Below are positions 1 through 11,800 of a stretch of 64,000 bases of DNA, piece after piece. The position numbers were made by a program, and so were the translations under genes. Origin of the DNA: Piezodorus guildinii (lineage: Eukaryota; Arthropoda; Insecta; Hemiptera; Pentatomidae). The number at the start of each line of letters is the position of its first letter. Positions within the stretch are counted from its first letter, which is position 1. Where the stretch lies: the NCBI GenBank assembly GCA_023052935.1, contig CM041292.1, positions 110,099,147 through 110,163,146 of the forward strand. The letters are read 5' to 3'. The notes beneath the pieces are model-generated. The model was not told the DNA's origin and made no database searches. It saw nothing but the letters and a program-made list of their open reading frames with translations.

Positions 1-639
1 ATTTATCAAAGTTGTTTTCATATGAAAATATTCCCATTCCTTGGATCAATGTATATCAATCACCTTTATGTTGCAAACGTGACTACTAAGATTACGTTAC
101 AGCTAAAATATATCGAGTCATTTTTGGGTATGCCTACTTTTACCGGATCGCTATTGTATATTTAACAGAATTAAATGGCAACTTATTAGACTAAGGTTAG
201 AATTATAGTTAATAGGAAAAGTGATTTAAAAAAAACTTAAGCTATTACTATAATTAATCTTATAATAAATATCTTCCTTCTAATATCGAGACACCTTAAA
301 ATAATCTGATGCGGGCAACACACAGCTTTCACTTAACACGGCTGTTAAAATGTAAAAACTATGAAATGTACTTCAATTTGACAAATAATTTGTTTGTAAA
401 AGCTTTCTCTTTCCAACGGTGTATTATACGTCTATACTATTGTTCTTATTATCAGTAAACCAAAAATTACGTTGAAATAGTTTTGCTCTTTTATCCTCTA
501 GTTGGTCATAAAATTCCTCTAACTTATATTTAGCCGTCCTTCATTTATGTCATTAAGATTATATGGTTAATCTTTTGGGTAAAAAAAAAAGGGGAAAGAT
601 TTATTCGCTTTGAAGGGAGACCAGAGTTAATTAATCTTT
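1..639. other. A+T-rich sequence, mostly nothing recognised
   Basis: No gene or recognised element. Around 404-422 the segment CTTTCTCTTTCCAACGGTG resembles 37888-37911, so the dispersed repeat at 640-1105 may begin in this stretch. Confidence 0.4.
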
Positions 640-1105
640 AGGAATGTACAAAACTAAAGGTAGTTTAGAGGAAGAAAAATTAAAAATATCGGCATTTAAG
701 CCCTGTCAGACCATTTCTATCAGAATGAAACCTACATGATATTAAAGCGCATTAACTTTTGCATCAATATAGCGAGTTTAATCAAAATCGTTGCAGCCGT
801 TTTTGAGAAAATCGTAAAAAGGTGCAAAAGGCATAGTATAAAGTGGCTCTTCTGGTTAGCTGATTTGATAAAAAAAGTTGCTTTAACATATATGGTGTAT
901 ATTTGTCTTAAATATGAAATTTCAGTTTTATAGACTGCTAGACTTACCACACACACACACAGACCTTTTTTCGGAACTTGGTCATTTGGACTCAGGAAAC
1001 CCTAAACCGTGTATTTCCGTCGAAAACAGAAATTTGAAAATGTTCACGATCGCTATACTTTCTCTTACTATATATTTCATCATATATAGGTAAGTGAAAT
1101 TAAAA
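640..1105 (+). repeat. Dispersed repeat family A, copy 1
   Basis: An interspersed repeat of about 450 bp, also found at 34605-34970 and 37880-38420 in the same orientation. Shared landmarks, in order, are ATCAGAATGAAACCTACAT, ATAGCGAGTTT, AGCCGTTTTTGAGAAAATCG, AAAGTGGC with TTCTGGTTAGC, ACTTGGTCATTTGGACTCAG, GTGTATTTCCGTCGAAAA and TTTCTCTTACTATATATTTC. No coding capacity is seen. It looks like a non-autonomous element; its class is unknown. Confidence 0.7.
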
Positions 1106-2640
1106 ATAGAACAAAAACTACATTTCATTATCTTTGTTTGCGGTTTGGTGAATTCAATTTGATAAAAAAAAAATAATTTAAATTAAAATTGCTACTAACT
1201 ACGAAAGATGTTGTAGTGACTATGTTGAATGAGGTTATATAAAAGAAATACAGGTGAATAGCAGTGAGCTACTCTATGTATGATAAATAAAATATTGTTT
1301 CATGTCAGATAACAATTTTATTTACTCTATGTAACAATAAAATACCAGTACCAAGTAGCCACATCCAAATTATTTAATAACATCGTTTTATCTTTTAAAC
1401 ATAATCGTTGTACATATATCCCCATAACTCCCTTGCAAGTTACATGCCTATTTCTTCAATTGAGTGTGAAGCCTACCTCCAGAAAAAAACATGTTTTTTA
1501 GGATCCAGAAATAAGCTCTTTTATGTTTAATTTTTTTAACGAAAGATTAACACTTTGAATTATTTTTTAAAACTAAAAATAATTGAACAGTATTATTGTT
1601 TTTATTGTAACTGGAAACTATGGAGTGAATGTATATTTTGTCCCATCCTCGTCGCCAACTAATATATATTTTATTATAACTGGAAACTATGGAGTGAATT
1701 TGTATTTTATAAATAAGAACGCATAGAAACAATCAACAAATACTTATATTTGAATTAATAATCACATATGTGAAGATATGGGGAGGTTACCACAGTGGAA
1801 CAAGTGTTGCCACAGTTAAACAAATTTTGTTTTACGTTTTAGAAAAATATATTTTTCAACCATTTAGAATAGTAATAAAAACTATCCTTTCATTTAAGTT
1901 GGACCAAAAATAGATACTTACGAAGTTTGATCAAAGTCGGTTCAGTAATTTCAGAGTTTATCGCGAACGAACATTGTGACACGAGATTTTTATATATATA
2001 GATATACCAAACTTATAAATATACAGTAACAGATTTGGAATATAATTATTGAGATAAACAAAATATTTTTTACAAATCTCAGGTTATTACAAACATCTAC
2101 AAAACTGTTATAAATAATAAATAAAGGAAAGTAATAAAAGATAACTAGACAACATTTAAAAAAAAAAAACTTTATTTATCTTTGGTGACTAAAAATATAA
2201 GTTGAAGTAATATCAATTACACAAATTGTATCTAAGTAAACCTATATTGCCTAACTAATATGAAAGGTTTTTGGTTTAACAATGAGAATTGATAAATAAT
2301 TTTAATTCAACATTTTAAACGAAAACAATTTATTCATTCACCGATAACAATATGTATTAATAATTTACATTTCATCAATACTTTTTTATAAAGATAAATA
2401 TGGTAGAGTTTTGTGAAAAAATAATTTCTTACTTTATGAAAAATAAAACAGTAGAAAAATCATTTTCCCTTGATTTACATTATCTTTGAGTAATTGGTCA
2501 ATAAAGCAAGAAAACGTTCAGCATATCAAATAAAAGACAAATTGATCAAAATGTACTAAATTTTGAAGACATAGAAAGACTGGGGAAACAGTGATTCCTG
2601 CAAACTTCTGTTATTTTAGATATTGAAAAAGATCTCAGTC
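1106..2640. other. A+T-rich non-coding sequence downstream of PRPSAP
   Basis: No gene is recognised. At 1920-2000 the segment GTTCAGTAATTTCAGAGTTTA, continuing into GCGAACGAACATTGTGACAC and ATATATATAGAT, looks like the end of an interspersed repeat. A TTTATT at 2641 (AATAAA on the minus strand) is a plausible polyadenylation signal for PRPSAP, about 170 bp past its stop. Confidence 0.4.
1603..1707 (+). repeat. Local direct duplication
   Basis: The string AACTGGAAACTATGGAGTGAA occurs near 1610 and again near 1676, each followed by TGTAT-rich sequence; the second copy is offset by about 66 bp. It is a short local duplication in non-coding DNA. Confidence 0.6.
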
Positions 2641-2816
2641 TTTATTATTTCAAAATTACAATAAAGCTGTAAGATTTTAACTGTGAAAAAATTTAATTGA
2701 AAACATAAATTTGAATTAATTTTACAAACCTAACAACTACCATATAACAAAACAATTTTAATAACCTAATAGCAAGGATGAATATATTTTCACACAACTA
2801 TAGATAGTTGACATAT

Positions 2817-5800
2817 TTAATCTTCTAAAGTAACATTTTTAAAAAGATATGACATTGATTCCTTATTATGAATCCGTCTGATAGCCTCAGAAAGAAGAAC
2901 ACTGATGTCGACAGTTTTAATCTTATGGCACTGAAGTTTCTGCAGTTCATGAGGAATACTATTAGTAACAACCACCTGAAAATATTAGAAATAAAAAAAA
3001 TATATATAGGCAAAATATACCTTTTATAATTTAAAAGTAATAATGAACAAACATACATTTAAATTGTAACATTTTCCATTCTATTAAAATGTTACCAAAC
3101 ATTTTAGTTATCTTTGCCAATTCACAAACAAAAATTAATGAAATGGTCAATGACCTAATGATACAATGTGAGACTGTGGGGTAGTTCATAAATACTGAAA
3201 AAATAACAAATATTATGACAAATTCAATGCAAGAGATGAAAATTGAAAGTCAGGCCATCAGTTTTGTTGATCAAATCATCTATTTAGGGCAATCCATCTC
3301 ATTCCAAAGTAAGAATGAAGAAATTAATAGAAAGTTAAATAAGGGATGAAAAGAGCATTGAAGGCAAGTTGTCATCAATACTTTACAAAAGGAGGCACAT
3401 CCATTGAAATGGGGGAGTGAGCCAATCATGTGGCTAGGCTGGATTCCAGAAGATAGAATAAGATTACTACAAAGTTAATTATAAGGTAACATAAACGATG
3501 GCAAGAAAGTCCACTGAGATGGAGGGACGAAATAGTGCATGTAGTGGGGGAATGTTGGGTTTCAGTGGCAAGTAATAGTAATCTTTGAAATAATATATAA
3601 AAAACCTTTCAGAGAATACATGGATGTAATTTTAGTTCACATTGTTCATAAAATGTTTTATTTTATTCACATTGTATGTACTAAAAAGTAAATAGTGTAG
3701 CATGAATGAACAAGAAGAAGAAATTTTGTCATAATTCCAAAACCAGACATGTAATTTCTAAAAGGGAAAGACTTATTGTTCTGTAAAGAATGAAATAAAG
3801 ATATTATTATTTTTCATTTTTTCTCAGATTTCGCTAGCATTAGCACCTATCCGGGCCTACAGTCAAGGTTGAGGCTAGTGATAGTTAATCTGTTATTGTT
3901 CTTAAGACTTTGTGGCAATTACTTGGTCTTGAATGGTCAAAATAAACCTTCCTGCTTCAGGAAACAAAGTTCTCCAATACAGCCGTGTTAGAGATGCACT
4001 CTTGTCAACACCCATTGCAGCCAGACCGTGATAATATCTCCTGTCAAGTTCTTTTGACTTTCATGTCTCAAGCATTTGTTTCTGATTTGTAGGAGAGTAA
4101 GTGGACATAATTGTTTTGGAGATTTTATGCAATAAGACCAATAATCATAGCTACAATAGTTAAGATGACTCTTGATGTTCCAGTAGCTCTAAATTAGTTT
4201 CTGAGATGATTTTCCTCGTGGTGGCATGCCTTCAACAGACTTGTGAGGCCTCATCCTAATTTTCTTGCAAGATAAAATTCTGACCACTGATGATTTCGGA
4301 TGACACTTTCATGAATTTACCATCTGCACTCTTAGATAGAAATCTAAAGCATCATCTAACAAGTTCTGTGATTCATCTACAAAACTACAACATACCATCA
4401 CTAATAAGCACAATTACCTCATCGATAGGAGAATCTTCTATCAGCCTTGGTGCATCAGAAGACAAGAGACCATGAGTAGCCATCACATAAATTTTATAAG
4501 CTCCTCTTTCTTTTAACACTTCCGAAGCTGTGACGAATGCCTGAACATCATCTATCATATCATCCTAGAACAAAAAATCAAAAACTATCAATTTTATAAA
4601 ATATGCAAGATATTCGACTAAATTAACTATAACTTTAGAACTTTTATGTAAGCTAAAAATTACATAAAAAGAAATAAATATTCTGAGTTCAGTAAAGATG
4701 ATTTTCATAGTAAAAGCCTATGTTCAGCACAAAATGTGAGCCATAATCAGATAAGAAACTAAATCAGGTACAAGAAAATTACAAAAAGTAAAATACAGTA
4801 CCATTCTATTATATCATTTAATTGTATTTAATCATCATTTAATTAATGCTTATCTCATTGATTTTTATTCATAATGTTTTTTATCCTGTAACATCACATT
4901 TTCTAGACATGATAAATATATATTTTTTTAAATATAAACCAGGTGAAATCACATGATTTTTATTATTACATATTGTAGCTAAAACCATCATAAGAACAGA
5001 AACAATACTAATCATAAGAAACAAACAAAAACTAGAATGATAATAAGAGTATTTTATATAATTTCGGTCCGTATAACACATTACCTAAATAGCCAAGAAA
5101 ATGGCTTAAAAAAATCACGAATAATTACATCAACTGAAATGTTTGGCGCGCTATGACAGGGGAAGGTTAGGAATGATATTCACGCTTGATCATTTTTCCT
5201 TATATGGCCTCATCATTGCACTACTTGTTTTAGAAATTTTGATAGTGTAAGCAACATCTTTTTTTTAATATAAGTTTTCAAAGTTTTTGTTTGGTTTAAA
5301 TACGCAAAATTACCTGAGTTAATATTTTTTAAGGAAAACATTATTTTAACAGTTAAGAGAATTTTATAACTCCGAAACCAGCTTAGTCTCAAAGACCAAA
5401 TTTATATCACTTAAACACATTGTATAGATAAATAATCTGTATTAGTTTCAAAATTTTTCACTCAGTCCCTTTTGAGATATTTCCATGTAAACATTGCAAA
5501 AAATGAATTTTTGCCAATTTTGAAAATTCATATACAAAAAATGACTATGTTCCCAAGATCGAAATATTTACAGCGAGTATGACTATGACTAAGCTATATA
5601 AGGAAAAATAATTAAAGTGAGTATGACTATGACTAAGCTATATAAGGAAAAATAATTAAAAGTGAGTCTCTTTTCCTTTATATACTTTTATCTTGTTAAA
5701 AATCTCATTTTTAATTCATTTTCGAGAATTTGTTAAACAACTTTCTTCAATATTTAGGTAATAAATTATGGGGATAAAAAGTAAAAAGCATGTCCTTATC

Positions 5801-8800
5801 TTATTGTTTTGATTTGATATCTAAAAAATTATAGGAATTTGAACGATTTTCCTATCACATGTTTTTGCCTGCGGAGCTGACTTGAAACTGTTGCAAAACT
5901 AAAAGTACTGACCCGAAATTGACCCATATGTTTTTTCACGAGGGTCTATAGTTATATTTTTGTTCATTTAAAACAAATATTTTTTAAAATACTATCTACG
6001 TGGGTGAATCAAATATAAATGAGACTTTTTGTCCTGGAAGCCCAGTGAAGGTGCGGGAATGTTCCCGCGTTTAGAAGTGTTAGGTAGGGATGCCAGGAGT
6101 GGGGGAAGCAGGCGGGCGTCGAACTCACAAGTTACCATCGTGACGATGTCTAAACAGGATATATCCTCCTCGATTGCACAACATATTATCATCAAATTTC
6201 TTGCTGCTGAATGTGTAAAATTGGCTGAAATCTTGAGAAGGTTGACTGTACAATTCAGGGAAGAGACACTTTCTCGTACCAGAGTGTTTGCATGGCATAA
6301 ACAGTTTGTGGAGGGTCGTGATTGTGTTCAGAATAAAAGCCATGACCGCAGACCCCACTCCAGCATCACAGCAGACAACATCAGCCATGTTCGACAGCTT
6401 ATTGAAGGTGACAGACGTCTAACCACCAGTGCCATTACAAGTGAGGTTGGGATAAGCTATGCAAGCAATTTTTCCATACTCACAGAGGAGCTAGGGTTTC
6501 GTAAGGTGTGTGCAAGGTGGGTTCCTCGACTTCTCACAGCTGAGCAGAAGCTGAACCGTTTGCAGGTCTGTCAAGGTCTTCTTACAAGATTTCAGGCTGA
6601 GGGAGCTTCATTTCTCACTCACATTATCACCTGTGATGAAACTTGGGTACACCATTACACCCCTGAATCAAAACAAGCGAGTATGGAGTGGAGACTGAAA
6701 GGGGAACCTGGACCAGTGAAAGCCAAGTCACGGCTGTCAGCTGGGAAGGTTTTGGCTTCCGTGTTTTTCACCAGCGTGGCTTGCTGCATCTTGATTTTTT
6801 GCATGAACGCAGGACTATCAATGTCGCATACTACTGCGACATTTTGAATGAAGTCAGACTTGCATATCGCTGCAAAAGAAGGGATCTACCGATGAGAGAA
6901 GTGATTCTTCTTCAGGACAATGCTCACCCGCATACTGCGGCCCTGACAAGAGAAAAATTGGAGCAACTGGGCTGGGAGACGCTGAAACACCCTCCCTACA
7001 GTCCAGATTTATCACCATGTGACTTTCACCTGTTTGGCCCACTCAAGGAAGCTTTGGGAGGTCAGAGATTCGTCAGTGACGATGAGGTTGAAGCCTACGT
7101 GCTCAACTGGCTGAAGACACAATCTACTTCATTCTATGAGCACGGAAAATTACCTATGCGCTGGGAAAAATGTATTTCCAAATCAGGAGACTATGTAGAA
7201 AAATAAGATGTACTTTTCTTTGTGTTCAAAGTAAAAATTAAAAAATAAATCTCGTTTATATTTGATTCACCCATGTATCTATATATCTATCGATGCTATG
7301 GTCCTTGTAGGACCTTGGCCTCCTCAGCGATCCTCCTCCATTCTGACCTGTCTTCGGCTGCCCTTCTCCATCTGCTGACACCCAACGACCGAAGGTCCTC
7401 CTCTACATCCTGCAGCCAACGAAGTCTAGGTCTGCCCCTGCACCTTCTTCCACCAGGGTGTCCCTCCATCATAATTTTTGGCAGTCTCCCACTTTCCATT
7501 CTCTGTACATGCCCCAGCCATTTATTCTGGCACTCTTGATCTTGGCAACAATATCAGGTGTCTGATACTGATTTCTGATTTCATCATTCGTCTTCATTCA
7601 CCAACGATCTCCTTCTTTTGTAGGACCAAACATTTTTCTAAGAATTTTTCTTTCCCACATGTTTAGCAGTCTTTCATCATTACGTGTTAATGAAGGACAG
7701 TACAATATAATCTTATCTTCAGTTCTCTGGATATATTCCTGTTCTGAAATATTTTCATAAGAGACCAATAGCATCTATTGTCAGCTGTTATCCTTGCTTT
7801 AATTTCGTCTCTAATCTTATTACTCTCAGTGATAACAATGCCTGGATACTTGAACTGTGATACTCTCTCGAACCTATATCCAGCCCCCTCGATATACCTG
7901 ATTACCTCCTTCTTCCCTGCTGGTCCTCATATATTTAGTTTTTTCCCTATTTATGATCAGTCCTGTTCTCCTCATGGCCACTTCGCACTCCTCGAAAGCC
8001 TCAAGTAAAGCACTGGTTGTTCTCCCGGTTATCACAAGATCATCTGCAAACGCTAGATGTTGCATCAGTCTGTGAAAAATTCATCCTCCAGGCCTTGTCC
8101 TTATTGACCTCATGACCACTTCCAATAACAAATTGAATAGGACTGGAGAAAGAGGATCGCCCTGCTTAACACCTTTCTGAATTTCAAAAGAGTTTAAAAA
8201 TACTATCCACGTGAAATTCCATGATTTTCATTATGATATATTGAAACAATGAAACACTGTCCTATATACATACCAATAAAAGAGAAGTATATACGACCTA
8301 TAAAACAATATTAATTATAAAGACAAAAACAAAACTTTTAATAAAAGCTATTATTCCGAGATTTCAGTTAGTACTCTCGTTTTCCAGAGCTAGAAGACCA
8401 CTAAAGCCCATTTTTAAGCTGAAGATGTTTGAACAAGAGGTTCGATCAAACAGCGACCATCAGGATACCATACATTACCCTGCTACTTTATCTTACAATA
8501 AAAAGAGCAGTGATTTTAAGAGTAGTTTATTTTAGAAGACTTTTTAATTTTTTTTTTTTTAATTGATGCAAGATAACTCAAATCAATTCTGTAAACTGAA
8601 ACCTGGGACGTTTTGTTCACTTTCTTTTTATCTTCAGGACTGTATTAGGTTTTGCATTATTGTATTTAAGACATTTCAAAGTATAAAACAAGTCTTATAT
8701 GCCCAAGTAATGTTCAAACTCAACAAATGTTCTAGAGCAAAGGATTTTTTAACGGAAGTAATAAAAAAACAAAAAAGTAACACTGATAAAGCCTATGGGT

Positions 8801-11800
8801 CTTGCTAAAATGCAACTTCACTAACTTTTAATTTCTGGGCAAGATCTCTATCTGAAATTCATTAAACCATAGAAATCATTCACAGGCCTCATATAACACA
8901 CAAATACCAACTTGAGTTGAACTGAATGGAAGTCAATCACTGGGTAGAGGCAAACTCAGAATCATTAAAGACAATATGTAAGTGAAAAGAGTTTAATTTT
9001 TAGAAAAGAAATGTCAGAAAAAATAGTTTTCCTATATTGGACTAATTAAACTTAATGACTCAGAAATTCTATCTAAAAAAAGTTATGATTAAATTTACAA
9101 TGACATTCTTATGAGCGAAAAATGTGCCAAACATGTAGAAACAAAAAAAGCAGCAATAACAATAAATAGTTATTAAAAAATTATTATTTGTATTTAATCA
9201 TAACAAAATAATAATAATATGTTGTAATATGTTCAAATAAACGTTAAAACAAAAAAACCAAATACTTACTACCATTATAGCTATTCTGCCACTAACATCA
9301 CCAACAATATTAATAGGGGGTTTTTCTTTTGCAGGGTGTTGAGGAACACCGACACCAACCCCCATTATTCTAGATGCTATTGAAGGTGGTGGTGGTGAAT
9401 ATCTTCAAAACAAAGAGAAATAATTCAAACTATAAATCAATCAAATGGAAACATGAGATAGAAAATTATTAACCTGCCATCAACCATATCTGATTCTGCT
9501 TCTTTTTGCTCTCCATGAATAACAGCAAAACCCAACCTTAATCTCTCTGCATATGAAGTGGCTTTATTAGCTGATCCAGGGTTACGGGCAACAATTACAG
9601 CATTACGATAATCTGGTATGCTCTCCTGAAAAACAAATCAGATTAAAAGGAATAAGCAAAGCAATCATAAAGATTAAGTTACTTTTTTTATTTCAGTGTC
9701 TTGAATCCACACAACATTGTAGGCAAGTGTTAACAAATCGCACGGTCATTTAGTACAATACTTACAGACAGCTAATTGGCTTTAATGCGGTTAATTCAAG
9801 AATCTGCATTATCAGGATTAAAAACAAATTTTTACATTTATGTGTAATATAATAAAACAAAAATGAAAATCATACAAGGTGAGATAAGGCATAATGGGAT
9901 ATATTTTGAAGTATTTGTATATTATCATCCAATATTAATTGGAGTATATAATAGTATACTATTTATGAACTTGACAGGTTTGAAATTTTTAAAATTTAAG
10001 CAATGCAATGTGATCTTCGCCCTTTTTTCCCCTTAAAACTTTAAAAATATTGTTTGTTTGTCCTAGAAAAATCCTAGGACCACCTGCGGGTTTGAACCCG
10101 TGACCATTAGCATAGGAGGCTGTTACACTAGCCACCCAGCTACAAGTGATCCCCAGTATGTATTGTAGTCACTCTGGCTCAGAAATAAACTGTCTTTCGA
10201 CTATGAAATTACATATTTAATATCTGTTAGGAAGATGACAGTTCTTTATTTCATTTTGGATGACTCTCTATAGAATGCTAACCACTTCATTTTGAAAATT
10301 TAAGAAACTTAGTTCATGAAATATATAATTCCAAAGATTGAGAGACAGAATGGGTGTATTTTTTTGTACTCCTATACAATTCTACAGTGGGAGTCCTAAA
10401 TTTTGCCTGTCCAGGTTTTATTAGGATAGGGATCTTTAACGAGTACCTGACATCGCACAGGCTCGGGACCACCTAAGGACGGCATAACTAAGGATTTTTT
10501 ACTCCCATTAAAAAATCCTAGGGCCACCCGCGGGTTTGAACCCGCGACCTTTGGCATAGAAAGCTTTTATGCTAACCACTACGCTATGGGTGGCCCCACT
10601 TTAAAAATATTATTTACGACAGTTACCAATAACTTATGGACTATCTGTTAAGAGATAAGGTACTATTTAAATGAATTAAATGTTTCTACAAATATAACTG
10701 AACATAAAAAAGAGGTACTGAACCCTTAATTTGTAATAAGTTACAAAGCTAAAGTTTTGCAAAACATTCCCAAAAGTACACCTACTATAAAACATAAAAG
10801 ATTAACATTAAAGAATGAAAAAAATTAATAACTGTAATGGGAGTAAAAAATCCTTAGTTATGCCGTCCTTCCGAGGGGGCGTTAAAAGGTGGTCCTGAAC
10901 CTGTGCGATGTCAGGTACTTGTTAAAGATCCATATCCTAATAAAACCTGGATAGGCAAAATTTAGGACTCCCACTGTAGCATCGTCCGATTAGCCAAAGT
11001 AGCATAAAAGTGACGTTAAACCAATAAACAAACAAACAAAATTAATAACCTTAAAAATATCCAATAAATAAAAAATAATAAAATAAAATACTTTACTTGA
11101 ATGTATTGCAGCAAAAAAGGAGAAGCACGGAGATTATCTACTGGACAATCAAAAAATCCTTGTATTTCCTTTTGATGAAGATCCATAGTAATCACATGAG
11201 TCAAACCTGAATTGCACATCATCTTAGCTAGAAGCTTTGAGACAATACAACCTCTTTTTCTCATTTTGCCTAAAAATGGTGGTAACTCTCAACATAAAAA
11301 TCCTTATACATATTACAATTTTAAAATTTAATATATCTCTATTTTAAATTTTTTTAAGTATTTTAGAATAAATATCAGATTCAGAAAATAAAGTTTCTAT
11401 TATTCCAATCAGTTTTCTTCAATAACATAAAATAATAAATTTAAAAAATGTATGCACCTTTTTACGTTTTTTTCGAAAATGGCTAACAATTTTGATTAAA
11501 TTCAATACTCAATGTTAAGTAAACTGGGCTTTAATTACATGTAGGTATTACTCTGATTGAAATAGGGTGACTAAAACTTGAATACAAAATTTTCAAAATA
11601 TCTTCCTCAAAAGTAACTTTAATTATGTTGATTTGTAATAATTTATACTAGTAAATATTGATAAAAAATGGGTGAAGATGCAGTATGAAAAAACTTGATA
11701 ACCAACTAAAGGAGAAAACAGAAAAAATATTTTCTCAGGCTATTTTTTTTTTTTTTTTTTCATAAGTAAGAATATTAATATAGATATGTAATATATCATT

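Noticed and set aside
10510..10595. Functional tRNA gene on the minus strand
   Set aside because: A and B boxes are good, but the T-arm and anticodon loop have wrong lengths and a SINE body follows directly. It is treated as a tRNA-derived SINE head.
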